Shown here piece after piece: positions 1-6,350 of a stretch of DNA of 7,215 nt (its first letter is position 1; every line of letters starts with the position of its first letter). This stretch comes from an uncultured Lachnospiraceae bacterium. GTDB taxonomy: Bacteria > Bacillota > Clostridia > Lachnospirales > Lachnospiraceae. The DNA lies in assembly GCA_902803635.1 (NCBI GenBank), contig CADCQU010000383.1, positions 1 through 7,215 on the forward strand, read 5' to 3'. A model generated the notes under the pieces. That model was not told the origin of the DNA. It ran no database searches and saw nothing but the letters and a program-made list of their open reading frames with translations. The position numbers were made by a program, and so were the translations under genes.

Positions 1-132
1 TACAAGGCGGAGGAAGGAGGCGTAGCGGGCTACGCCGACTGACGACAACGCAGTTAGAAACGGATTTAGACAAGCCAAATGTACAAGTTATTTCTTAACG
101 GTTCCTAACTAGCTGTATAGTAAGGAGAAAGC
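1..132. other. Upstream non-coding region with palindromes
   Basis: No recognisable gene is present. A perfect 8-bp inverted repeat (GGCGTAGC at 19-26, GCTACGCC at 29-36) could form a hairpin with a 7-bp stem and CGGG loop. A second pair of arms, AGTTAGAAAC (52-61) and GTTCCTAACT (101-110), pairs at 9 of 10 positions around a 39-base interior. The frame beginning at base 3 is open from the window edge to TAA at 96-98 (31 codons, ending QLETDLDKPNVQVIS), and the frame beginning at base 1 is open to TGA at 40-42. Either could be the tail of an upstream gene, but neither resembles a protein I can name, such as the PolC often found upstream of rimP. The palindromes suggest an intergenic repeat or RNA structure. 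There is no convincing -35/-10 pair and no U-tract. Confidence 0.4.
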
Positions 133-597
133 GTGAGCAAGAAGGATGTCATTGAAGAGAGGGCCTGGGAGCTTCTTTCCAAGGTTACAGAGGAACAGGG
201 ACTGATTCCCGTGGACGCGGAATACGCGAAGCAGGGCGGAGAGTACAATCTTCTTCTTTATATCGACAAGGAGGGCGGCGTGACCGTCGAGGACTGCGAG
301 AGCGTCAGCCGTGCACTGGACCCGCTGCTCGATGCGGAGGACTTTATCCCGGATGCCTACACGCTTTACGTCAGCTCCCCCGGGCTCGGACGCCCCATCC
401 GCCGTCCCCGTGACTATGTGTTCGCCAAGGGAAAAGAGGTTGAGCTTCGCCTCTTTAAGGCTGTGGACGGGCAGAAGGAGTTTACGGGCGTGCTTTCGGA
501 TTTCGATGCGGAGAACGTGACCATTTCCCTGGAAGGGGAGGAACGCAGCTTCCCAAAGAACGGCATTTCGCTCCTTCGGTTGGCATTTGACTTTTAA
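133..597 (+). CDS. rimP: Ribosome maturation factor RimP
   Basis: RimP (YlxS/YhbC family, DUF150) binds the free 30S subunit in the cytoplasm and helps its late assembly. The 154-residue protein has the usual family length. The N-terminal alpha/beta domain covers about residues 5-85 and includes the conserved strand LLYIDKEGGVTVEDC (41-55) and the signature VSSPGLGRP (80-88), matching the family pattern V-S-S-P-G-x-x-R-P. The C-terminal SH3-like barrel covers about 90-154. The start is GTG at 133, supported by AAGGAG at 122-127 with a 5-base gap; no ATG start fits better. It is the first recognised gene of the window, 128 bases before nusA, its usual neighbour. The stop is TAA at 595-597. Nothing is missing or broken. 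Confidence 0.95.
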   Translation: MSKKDVIEERAWELLSKVTEEQGLIPVDAEYAKQGGEYNLLLYIDKEGGVTVEDCESVSRALDPLLDAEDFIPDAYTLYVSSPGLGRPIRRPRDYVFAKGKEVELRLFKAVDGQKEFTGVLSDFDAENVTISLEGEERSFPKNGISLLRLAFDF

Positions 598-725
598 ACC
601 CGGCGCAAGGAGGAGAAGCCAAAGGGGGGAAGAGGCATGTTAATAGTAAGAAATACGGTCGAACATCCCCGGAGACGGGCATTTGTCGGCCGAAGATGGA
701 AAACTTGTAGGAGGTAACTGGAAAA
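598..725 (+). other. rimP-nusA spacer with candidate 26-codon leader ORF
   Basis: A short ORF runs from ATG 637 to TAA 715-717 and would encode 26 residues (MLIVRNTVEHPRRRAFVGRR, then WKTCRR), rich in arginine at its end. A purine-rich stretch AAGGGGGGAAGAGG (622-635) lies just before its ATG. Its stop codon overlaps the nusA Shine-Dalgarno AGGAGGT (709-715), a geometry seen in translationally coupled leader ORFs. A small CCCG-GAGA-CGGG hairpin (668-679) with a GNRA-type loop lies inside it. I do not recognise the peptide and such an ORF can arise by chance. The spacer otherwise shows no promoter or terminator I would defend. Confidence 0.2.
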
Positions 726-1958
726 ATGAGCGAACTGATGGAGGCGATGGAACTCCTGGAACGCGAGAAGGGCATCAGCCGGCAGGTTCTGGTCGATTCA
801 ATCGAGCAGTCCCTCATGCAGGCCTGCAAATCGCATTTCGGGAAGAATGACAACATCAACGTTTTCGTGGATCCGCTGACGGCGGAGATTCACGTGACCG
901 CCGAGAAGGAGGTCGTGGAGACGGAGGCCGACATCGTGGACCCGCAGCTGCAGGTCACGCTGGCGGAGGCGCTGAAGTCAAACCCAAAGGCCGAGGTTGG
1001 CGATATCCTGACCAGCGAGATCGATTCCAAGAGCTTCGGGCGCATTGCCACGATGAGCGCGAAGAACATTATCCTCCAGAAGATTCGCGAGGAGGAGCGG
1101 AACGTCACCTTTAGCCAGTACGCAGATAAAAGCCATACCGTGGTGACTGGTACAGTTTCCAGATACCAGAATAACAAGAGCTATTTCGTGAACCTCGGCA
1201 AGGTGGAGGCCTTGCTCTCAGAGAATGAGCAGATTAAGGGTGAGAAGATTCACGTCGGCGACCGCCTCAAGGTCTACGTCGTGGAGGTGAAGGATACCAA
1301 GCGCGGCCCGAAGATCACGGTCTCCCGGACACATCCGGAGCTTGTTCGCAAGCTCTTCGAGGAGGAGGTCACCGAGATTCGCGACGGCATCGTGGAAATC
1401 CGCAGCGTCGCCCGCGAGGCGGGATCGCGGACGAAGATGGCCGTGTCCTCCAACAGAGCGGATGTCGATCCGGTGGGCGCGTGCGTCGGTCTGAATGGCA
1501 GCCGCGTGAACGCCGTAGTCAACGAGCTCCGCAACGAGAAGATAGACATCATCCAGTGGAGCGAGGATCCCGCAATCCTCATCGAGAATGCGTTAAGCCC
1601 CGCCAAGGTGGTTTCCGTCGAGGCGGATCCGGAGGCGAAATCGGCGAAGGTCATCGTACCAGACTACCAGCTCTCCCTCGCCATTGGCAAGGAGGGGCAG
1701 AACGCCCGCCTCGCCGCCAAGCTTACAGGGTTCCGCATCGACATCAAGTCCGAAAGCAAGGCCAAGGCGGCCGGGGAATTTGACGAGCTCCTGCAGGAGG
1801 AATTCGAGGACGAGACTCTCCCGGACGTTGGTTTAGAGCTGGTTGGCGACGATCCTGTATCGCACCCGGCAGAGGAGATGACAAATGGCCAGGACCTTAT
1901 CACAGAGCAAGAAACGCCCGCAGCGGACCTGTCTGGGATGCCGGGCAACGAAGGATAA
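726..1958 (+). CDS. nusA: Transcription termination/antitermination factor NusA
   Basis: NusA binds RNA polymerase and nascent RNA and modulates pausing, intrinsic termination and antitermination. The 410-residue protein shows the standard order: N-terminal polymerase-binding domain (about 1-125), S1 domain (about 137-200, [20 protein letters not shown]), KH1 with GLNG at 255-258, and KH2 with GKEG at 321-324 within [18 protein letters not shown]. An acidic, low-complexity tail follows from about residue 345. The C-terminal AR repeats of enterobacterial NusA are absent, as usual in Firmicutes. The start ATG 726 is supported by AGGAGGT (709-715) 10 bases upstream and the typical opening [17 protein letters not shown]. 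The last 74 bases overlap ylxR in another frame, so the acidic tail is constrained by two proteins. Autoregulation is known for nusA operons elsewhere; nothing here proves it. Confidence 0.97.
   Translation: MSELMEAMELLEREKGISRQVLVDSIEQSLMQACKSHFGKNDNINVFVDPLTAEIHVTAEKEVVETEADIVDPQLQVTLAEALKSNPKAEVGDILTSEIDSKSFGRIATMSAKNIILQKIREEERNVTFSQYADKSHTVVTGTVSRYQNNKSYFVNLGKVEALLSENEQIKGEKIHVGDRLKVYVVEVKDTKRGPKITVSRTHPELVRKLFEEEVTEIRDGIVEIRSVAREAGSRTKMAVSSNRADVDPVGACVGLNGSRVNAVVNELRNEKIDIIQWSEDPAILIENALSPAKVVSVEADPEAKSAKVIVPDYQLSLAIGKEGQNARLAAKLTGFRIDIKSESKAKAAGEFDELLQEEFEDETLPDVGLELVGDDPVSHPAEEMTNGQDLITEQETPAADLSGMPGNEG
1871..1877 (+). promoter_or_regulatory. Ribosome binding site for ylxR inside nusA
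   Basis: AGAGGAG lies 7 bases before ATG 1885 and is embedded in nusA codons for the AEE of AEEMTNG. It decides the ylxR start: the nearby ATG at 1878 is in the nusA frame, and ATG 1885 is the only well-placed start for the conserved YlxR reading frame. Confidence 0.65.
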
Positions 1959-2172
1959 AGACCTTCTCCTCCGCATCGTCCGGACGCCGGAAGGGGAGGT
2001 CGTGGTGGATGCCACGGGCAAGAAAAATGGCCGGGGAGCGTACATTTGCCGGGATGAAGCCTGCCTTGCGCGGGTGCTTCGCTCGGGCGCGCTTCGGAAA
2101 TCCCTGGATACCGAGATTCCTTCCGACATCAGGGAAAAGCTTTTGGAGGCGATTGGAAATGGAGAAGGCTAA
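1885..2172 (+). CDS. ylxR: YlxR/RnpM family RNA-binding protein
   Basis: This is a 95-residue protein of the YlxR family (DUF448). In B. subtilis the family member has been renamed RnpM, for a reported effect on RNase P; other work describes YlxR as nucleic-acid binding. The family core is clear: RTCLGCR (14-20), the central [20 protein letters not shown] (28-47), and the hallmark NGRGAY (48-53). Four cysteines are arranged as C16-x2-C19 and C55-x4-C60, compatible with a zinc site, although metal binding is only inferred here. The start is ATG 1885, giving a 74-base overlap with the nusA 3' end. The end overlaps ylxQ by 14 bases, so translation of nusA, ylxR and ylxQ is probably coupled. A shorter product starting downstream is unlikely because no other start precedes RTCLGC. 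Confidence 0.92.
   Translation: MARTLSQSKKRPQRTCLGCRATKDKDLLLRIVRTPEGEVVVDATGKKNGRGAYICRDEACLARVLRSGALRKSLDTEIPSDIREKLLEAIGNGEG
2145..2149 (+). promoter_or_regulatory. Ribosome binding site for ylxQ
   Basis: GGAGG lies 9 bases before ATG 2159 and within ylxR. It fixes the ylxQ start at 2159. The same frame is open much further upstream (a possible ATG at 2009), but that extension lies entirely over ylxR and is not part of the L7Ae fold. Confidence 0.7.
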
Positions 2173-2458
2173 GGCTTACGGGTATCTCGGACTGGCCGCA
2201 CGGGCCAGAAGGGCGGTAAGCGGCGAGTTTCAGACCGAGGCCGCCATCAAAAACGGTTCGGCCAAGGTCGTGATTCTTGCGGAGGATGCCTCCGAGAACA
2301 CGAAGAAGCATTTCAGGGATATGTGTACATTCCGAAACATCCCCGTCGTCTTTCTGGGGACCCGCGAAGAGCTGGGGCACAACATCGGCAGGGAGTTTCG
2401 TTCCTCCGTGGCGGTCACGGATCCGGGACTTGCGGAGGCAATGATAAAAGCATTATAG
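2159..2458 (+). CDS. ylxQ: L7Ae-family ribosomal protein-like YlxQ
   Basis: This is a 99-residue member of the L7Ae/L30e/S12e/Gadd45 fold. B. subtilis YlxQ and its paralogue YbxF are known to bind kink-turn RNA, so an RNA-binding role is expected; the natural target is unsettled. Visible family features are the opening YGYLGLAARARRAVSGE (7-23), the strand KVVILAEDASENTKK (36-50), and IPVVFLGTREELGHNIGRE (61-79), where the helix-capping ELG is typical of bacterial L7Ae-like proteins. The length is normal. Start ATG 2159 is chosen from the GGAGG upstream and the family N-terminus. It overlaps ylxR by 14 bases. Its TAG stop (2456-2458) abuts the first inverted repeat of the next spacer, whose stem begins at the last base of the stop codon. 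Confidence 0.92.
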   Translation: MEKAKAYGYLGLAARARRAVSGEFQTEAAIKNGSAKVVILAEDASENTKKHFRDMCTFRNIPVVFLGTREELGHNIGREFRSSVAVTDPGLAEAMIKAL

Positions 2459-2645
2459 GAAACGAAAAAATGCTTGCATTTTGCTTCGTTTCCTTGCGCC
2501 GGACGCACGCCGCGAATCTGTGCGTCCGTGTGCATTCGTTTAACATAAGGGTATCTATTTATGAGCTTCCTCTCGCGCTGCGAGCGGACGGGTAGAGGAA
2601 ATTTCTACCGGGGCAGGAGATTTTGAGTTTCCGAAGGAGATTAGG
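2458..2645 (+). promoter_or_regulatory. Structured leader between ylxQ and infB
   Basis: Four inverted repeats follow one another in 152 bases. The first has arms GGAAACGAA (2458-2466) and TTCGTTTCC (2485-2493) with nested AAAATGC (2467-2473) and GCATTTT (2476-2482): 16 pairs broken only by a GC bulge. The second is CGGACGCAC (2500-2508) with GTGCGTCCG (2520-2528), perfect over 9 bp. The third is CTCGC (2572-2576) with GCGAG (2580-2584), and the fourth GGTAGA (2591-2596) with TCTACC (2604-2609). None is followed by a run of T, so these are not simple terminators. The infB ribosome binding site AAGGAG (2634-2639) lies 6 bases before ATG 2646. A 42-codon ORF from ATG 2470 lacks a convincing ribosome binding site. 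Possible roles are an infB leader RNA, an mRNA processing site or a dispersed palindromic repeat; I cannot choose among them. Confidence 0.4.
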
Positions 2646-5600
2646 ATGGCAATAATCAAGGTTCATGAGCTTGCGAAAGAACTCGGTGTGGAAAGGAAAA
2701 CACTGATCAGCTATCTGAAGGAGAAGGGTTACACGAGTATTACGGCCGTTTCAAGCGCACCGGAAAAGGAGCTTGACAATATCCGTGCGCGTTTTGGTGG
2801 TGGTAATGCCGCTCCACAGGAAGAGCCGAAAAAGGTGGAGGAAACCGATGCCAACGTGAAGCCGCTGGCTCCGGAGACGGAGGCTCCGCGCAAAAAGGGA
2901 GGATTCCGTAAGTTCCGCAAGCCAAATGCGACGGAAGCTTCTTCGGAGCAGACGGAGGCGACGACTACGGAAGCGGCAAATGCTCCAGCTGCAGTGCAGG
3001 AGCCTGCATCCTCCGCTCCGGAGGAGAAACCGGCGGCACCTTCCGTGGAGGGGAAGGCACCGACGGAAATGTCGGCTGAGCCGGCTAATCCTGCCCCCGT
3101 GCAGACGGATGCGAAACAGGAGGCTCCCGTGAAGGCACCGGAGAAGACTGGCAAGCCGGATAAATCCGAGAAGACGGAGAAAAATGGGAAGCCGGCGGGC
3201 AAGAAGTCGGATGCCCCGAAGGAGAAGGATTCCTCCCGGGAGAGGAAGAATGACGGCGAGCAGAAGTCTGCGGGGAGCCATGGGAAGGGCGATCAGAAGT
3301 CGTCCGCGCAAAAGTCGCAGGGCGAGCAGCAGAAGTCGAACGCTGCGGATGCGAAATCCGAGGCGAAGCCGGCAGCTCCGGCGACGCCGCCGCGCCCGCA
3401 GATTGGCGTTCCCATCCGCCGGTACGATACCCTTTCATCGGATGCCTATGTGCAGGCGGCGGCCCAGCGCAATGCGGCGGCCCGCGGCGGCAATGTGGAC
3501 CGCGGCCAACGCACAGGCGGACGTTCCGGCCAGGCAAATGGCGGCGGCCGCGGCAGTTTTGGCCAGGGCCAGCAGCGTTCGGGACGTCCCGGCGACCGCG
3601 GAGGTTCCTTCGGGCAGCGCGGCGGCCAGGGCGGTCAGGGCGGCCAGCGCGGTTCCTATGGACAGGGCGGCCAGGGCGGTCAGGGTGGACGCGGAGGTCA
3701 GGGTAGAACGGGCTTCAACCAGGGCCAGGGTTCCAGCCAGGGCCGGCAGGGCTTTTCCGGCGGAAATGGCCCGGCGCGAGGAGGTCGTCCGATGGGCGGC
3801 GGCCGTCCGGGCGACGGTGACGGAGCTCTTGCCCACAAGACCAGCCGTGACTACCAGGGCGGGAAGAATTACGACAAGAACCGCGAGGAGCGCCGCGAGA
3901 ACGGGCGCCGTGGGGATCTTGAGAATCGCCAGGGCCAGGGCCATCGCCAGTTTAATTTCGTTCCGAAGGCCCTGCAGCAGAAGGGACATAGCCAGGGTTC
4001 GGCGGCTGAGAAGGAAGTGGTCACCGAGATCCGCCTTCCGGAGCGCATTACGGTTCGCGACCTTGCCGAGAAGATGAAGATTCCGGCTCCGCAGATCGTG
4101 AAGGAGCTTTTCATGAAGGGGCTCATGGTCACCGTGAACCATGAAATCCCGTTCGAGCAGGCGCAGGAGATCGCGCTTGCCCACGATATTATCGCCGAGC
4201 CGGAGGAGAAGGAGGATGTCATTGGGGCACTCCTTGCCGAGGACGAAGAGGACGAGAAGGACATGGTTCCGCGTCCGCCGGTCGTCTGTGTCATGGGCCA
4301 CGTCGACCACGGCAAGACCTCGCTGCTCGACGCAATCCGCAACACGCACGTTACAGATAAGGAAGCCGGCGGTATTACCCAGCATATCGGTGCCTACATG
4401 GTCTCGATCAACGGGCAGAAGATCACCTTCCTTGATACGCCGGGTCACGAGGCCTTCACGGCGATGCGTATGCGCGGCGCGAACTCCACGGATATCGCGG
4501 TGCTCGTGGTGGCGGCGGACGATGGCGTTATGCCGCAGACCGTCGAGGCCATCAACCACGCGAAGGCGGCAAATGTCACCGTCATTGTGGCGGTCAATAA
4601 GATTGATAAACCCGGTGCAAATGTTGACCGTGTGTATCAGGAGCTTTCCGAGTACGGGCTCCTGGCGGAGGAATGGGGTGGAGACACCGTCTTCTGCAAG
4701 GTTTCCGCGAAGACCCACGAGGGTATTGACAACCTCCTGGAAATGATCCTTCTCTCCGCGGAAATGGCAGAGCTGAAGGCGAATCCGAACCGCAATGCCC
4801 GCGGCCTTGTGCTGGAGGCGAAGCTTGACAAGGGCCGCGGCCCGGTGGCCACGATTCTCGTCCAGAAGGGTACCTTGAAGCAGGGCGATTACATCGCCTG
4901 CGGTTCGGCCTACGGCCGCGTCCGCGCGATGAACGACGAGAAGGGAAAGCGCCTCAGCAAGGCGACACCCTCCATGCCGGCAGAGGTCATCGGCCTCTCG
5001 GCCGTGCCGCACGCCGGAGAAGTCCTTATGGCCTTCGACAGTGACAAGGAGTCCAAGGCATTTGCCGCGGCCTTTGTCTCCGAGGAGAAGAAGAACAAGA
5101 TCGAGGAGACCAAGACACAAATGTCCCTCGAGCAGCTCTACGAGCAGATTAAGGAAGGAAACCTCAAGGAACTTCCCATCGTCGTCAAGGCCGACGTGCA
5201 GGGTTCCGTCGAGGCTCTTCGCCAGAACCTTACGAAGCTCTCGAACGACGAGGTGGTGGTCAAGGTCATCCACGGTGGCGTCGGCGCGATCAGCGAGTCC
5301 GACATCGCCCTGGCTGCGGCCTCCAACGCCATTGTTATCGGCTTTAATGTCCGTCCGGATACTACCGCGAAGGCGATGGCCGAGGCTCAGAAGGTGGATG
5401 TCCATACCTACAGCGTTATCTACGAGGCCATCGGCGACGTGGAGCGGGCCCTAAAGGGCATGCGTGCGGCGGTCTACGAGGAGAAGATCCTTGGCCATGC
5501 CGAGATCCGCATGATCTTCCGCTCTTCGAGTACCGGAAATATCGCCGGTTCCTATGTCAAGGACGGCGTGATCCAGAGGGGCTGCAAGGTTCGCGTGTTC

Positions 5601-5774
5601 CGTGGAGAGGAGAAGCTCTACGAAGGGCAGCTGGCCTCCCTCAAGCGTTTCAAGGACGATGTCAAGGAGGTCCGCGAGGGCTTCGAGTGCGGCCTTGTGT
5701 TTGATGGCTTCGGCGATTTCGAGGTCGAGGACCGCGTGGAAGCCTACACCATGGTGCAGGTGGAGCAGGATTAA
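2646..5774 (+). CDS. infB: Translation initiation factor IF-2
   Basis: IF2 is the GTPase that brings fMet-tRNA to the 30S subunit and promotes subunit joining. Domains in order: IF2_N module (1-52); K/E/A/P-rich disordered linker (about 55-250); G/R/Q-rich segment (about 276-393); second IF2_N module (about 460-512); GTPase domain with P-loop GHVDHGKT (551-558), switch [11 protein letters not shown] (575-584), DTPGH (597-601), NKID (651-654) and SAK (687-689); beta-barrel domain II (about 725-805, GRGPVA at 730-735); then the C-terminal domains, including GFNVRPD (899-905) and the tRNA-binding C2 domain (about 945-1042). All nucleotide-binding motifs are intact. The 1042 residues exceed E. 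coli IF2 (890) and B. subtilis IF2 (about 716), the excess being in the linker. ATG 2646 has AAGGAG 6 bases upstream and the standard [15 protein letters not shown] opening. Confidence 0.98.
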   Translation: MAIIKVHELAKELGVERKTLISYLKEKGYTSITAVSSAPEKELDNIRARFGGGNAAPQEEPKKVEETDANVKPLAPETEAPRKKGGFRKFRKPNATEASSEQTEATTTEAANAPAAVQEPASSAPEEKPAAPSVEGKAPTEMSAEPANPAPVQTDAKQEAPVKAPEKTGKPDKSEKTEKNGKPAGKKSDAPKEKDSSRERKNDGEQKSAGSHGKGDQKSSAQKSQGEQQKSNAADAKSEAKPAAPATPPRPQIGVPIRRYDTLSSDAYVQAAAQRNAAARGGNVDRGQRTGGRSGQANGGGRGSFGQGQQRSGRPGDRGGSFGQRGGQGGQGGQRGSYGQGGQGGQGGRGGQGRTGFNQGQGSSQGRQGFSGGNGPARGGRPMGGGRPGDGDGALAHKTSRDYQGGKNYDKNREERRENGRRGDLENRQGQGHRQFNFVPKALQQKGHSQGSAAEKEVVTEIRLPERITVRDLAEKMKIPAPQIVKELFMKGLMVTVNHEIPFEQAQEIALAHDIIAEPEEKEDVIGALLAEDEEDEKDMVPRPPVVCVMGHVDHGKTSLLDAIRNTHVTDKEAGGITQHIGAYMVSINGQKITFLDTPGHEAFTAMRMRGANSTDIAVLVVAADDGVMPQTVEAINHAKAANVTVIVAVNKIDKPGANVDRVYQELSEYGLLAEEWGGDTVFCKVSAKTHEGIDNLLEMILLSAEMAELKANPNRNARGLVLEAKLDKGRGPVATILVQKGTLKQGDYIACGSAYGRVRAMNDEKGKRLSKATPSMPAEVIGLSAVPHAGEVLMAFDSDKESKAFAAAFVSEEKKNKIEETKTQMSLEQLYEQIKEGNLKELPIVVKADVQGSVEALRQNLTKLSNDEVVVKVIHGGVGAISESDIALAAASNAIVIGFNVRPDTTAKAMAEAQKVDVHTYSVIYEAIGDVERALKGMRAAVYEEKILGHAEIRMIFRSSSTGNIAGSYVKDGVIQRGCKVRVFRGEEKLYEGQLASLKRFKDDVKEVREGFECGLVFDGFGDFEVEDRVEAYTMVQVEQD
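3621..3685 (+). repeat. In-frame direct repeat in the IF2 Gly/Gln/Arg linker
   Basis: The 20-base sequence GGCGGCCAGGGCGGTCAGGG occurs exactly at 3621-3640 and again at 3666-3685. The 45-base offset is a whole number of codons, so both copies encode the same GGQGGQG peptide. Smaller GGN-CAG-GGN units flank both copies. This looks like local tandem duplication within a low-complexity coding segment and probably varies in length between strains. Confidence 0.8.
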
Positions 5775-5909
5775 AGAGAGAGTTTGATAAAGTGCTATTC
5801 AGGAGGCCCTCACATCTGCTGTGACAAGTGAGAACGGAAATCTCTGTTTTCCGGTGTCGAGCTTATGTAGAGCGGGGAATCGGCGAGAGGTTTAAATAGC
5901 TACAAAGTT

Positions 5910-5940
5910 GCCCCGGGGACAGAGCTTCTGTCCTCGGGGC
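5910..5940 (+). other. Strong GC-rich hairpin upstream of rbfA
   Basis: The arms GCCCCGGGGACAGA (5910-5923) and TCTGTCCTCGGGGC (5927-5940) pair over 14 positions with a single G-U wobble and a 3-base GCT loop. The stem is as strong as a classic terminator, but the following bases are GGTTGAGATTAAAAG, with no T-run. The complementary strand lacks one too. It lies 26 bases before the rbfA ATG and just ahead of its ribosome binding site. It may act as a partial terminator, an mRNA stability or processing element, or a brake on rbfA translation. Confidence 0.6.
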
Positions 5941-5953
5941 GGTTGAGATTAAA

Positions 5954-5959
5954 AGAGGA
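5954..5959 (+). promoter_or_regulatory. Ribosome binding site for rbfA
   Basis: AGAGGA lies 7 bases before ATG 5967. It decides the start: an in-frame TTG at 5943 would add eight residues (ending in CY before MRKNSPK), but it lies immediately after the hairpin and would place this ribosome binding site inside the coding region. Confidence 0.75.
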
Positions 5960-5966
5960 ATGTTAT

Positions 5967-6350
5967 ATGAGAAAGAATAGCCCGAAAAACAGGCGGGTCT
6001 CGGAGGAGGTCGCCCATGAGCTTTCAAGAATTATCCGCGAGCTCAAGGATCCCCGCATCGCCCCGCTGACCTCGGTGGTCGAGGCAATTGTCGCCCCGGA
6101 TCTCAAGACCTGTAAGGTTTATATCAGCGTGTACGGGGATGAGCAGTCCCAGAAGGACACGATGGTGGGCCTTCGCAGCGCGGAGGGCTTCATCCGCCGG
6201 GAACTTGCACATACTTTGAATCTTCGGAACACCCCTGAACTGAACTTTGTGTTTGATGGCTCCATCGAGCGTGGCGTTGCCATGTCGAAGAGGATCGACG
6301 AGGTGCTCGCCGCTGACCGTGCCGCCCGTGGGGAGGATGAAGAACTATGA
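5967..6350 (+). CDS. rbfA: 30S ribosome-binding factor RbfA
   Basis: RbfA binds the 30S subunit near the 5' end region of 16S rRNA (helix 1) and is needed for its late maturation, acting in the same process as RimP. The 127-residue protein has normal family length and a type II KH fold. Visible features are the opening RRVSEEVAHELSRIIRELKDPRI (9-31), the strand VYISVYG (51-57), the Ala-x-Gly helix kink at A72-E73-G74 within LRSAEGFIRREL, and the conserved LNLRNTPELNFVFD (84-97) followed by S99-I100-E101. The C-terminus is short and acidic. Start ATG 5967 is chosen over an in-frame TTG at 5943 on ribosome binding site evidence. The TGA stop (6348-6350) overlaps the nrnA ATG as ATGA, so the two genes are almost certainly coupled in translation. 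Confidence 0.96.
   Translation: MRKNSPKNRRVSEEVAHELSRIIRELKDPRIAPLTSVVEAIVAPDLKTCKVYISVYGDEQSQKDTMVGLRSAEGFIRRELAHTLNLRNTPELNFVFDGSIERGVAMSKRIDEVLAADRAARGEDEEL

Larger units (their letters stand above)
5775..5966 (+). other. infB-rbfA spacer, no gene seen
   Basis: This 192-base gap sits where B. subtilis carries ylxP; I find no trace of that protein in any frame. Three inverted repeats are visible: TCACA/TGTGA around 5810-5824, CGGAAA/TTTCCG around 5835-5853, and the strong GC-rich stem at 5910-5940. An AGGAGG (5801-5806, counting the A of CAGGAGG as the first base) resembles a Shine-Dalgarno but has no well-placed start codon. TTGATA at 5784-5789 resembles a -35 box without a matching -10. 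A leader RNA for rbfA or an mRNA processing region is possible. Confidence 0.35.

Noticed and set aside
67..121. A rimP promoter using TAGACA (67-72) or TATAGT (116-121)
   Set aside because: TAGACA has no matching -10 at 16-18 bases. TATAGT has no -35 at the right distance and would start transcription inside the rimP ribosome binding site region.
2009..2158. An upstream extension of ylxQ from ATG 2009
   Set aside because: The extra 50 codons lie over ylxR in another frame and give an Arg/Pro-rich sequence unlike L7Ae proteins. ATG 2159 has GGAGG at the right spacing and the family N-terminus.
2458..2493. Terminator after ylxQ
   Set aside because: The stem is followed by TTGCGCCGG, not a T-run, and the operon continues into infB.
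2470..2595. A 42-codon ORF (starts MLAFCFVSLRR) in the ylxQ-infB spacer
   Set aside because: There is no convincing ribosome binding site, and the sequence is simply the translation of two strong inverted repeats. Structure explains it better than coding.
3184..4077. A 297-codon + strand frame within infB, very rich in Arg and Ala
   Set aside because: It is an off-frame reading of the low-complexity linker of IF2. The composition is explained by the shifted Gly/Gln/Lys/Glu codons and there is no ribosome binding site of note.
3435..5405. A 656-codon open frame on the - strand opposite infB
   Set aside because: It lies wholly antisense to the conserved IF2 coding sequence. Its product is a Leu/Arg/His/Asp-rich shadow of IF2 codons, with no recognisable domain. 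GC-rich third positions often keep such antisense frames open.
5821..5896. Short GTG-started frames in the infB-rbfA gap as a ylxP remnant or small gene
   Set aside because: They are only about 24 codons long, do not resemble YlxP, and have no well-spaced ribosome binding site; AGGAGG near 5801 is too far away.
5910..5940. Rho-independent terminator before rbfA
   Set aside because: The stem is strong, but neither strand has a T-run after it, and rbfA follows with its own ribosome binding site in the same direction. I kept it only as a hairpin.
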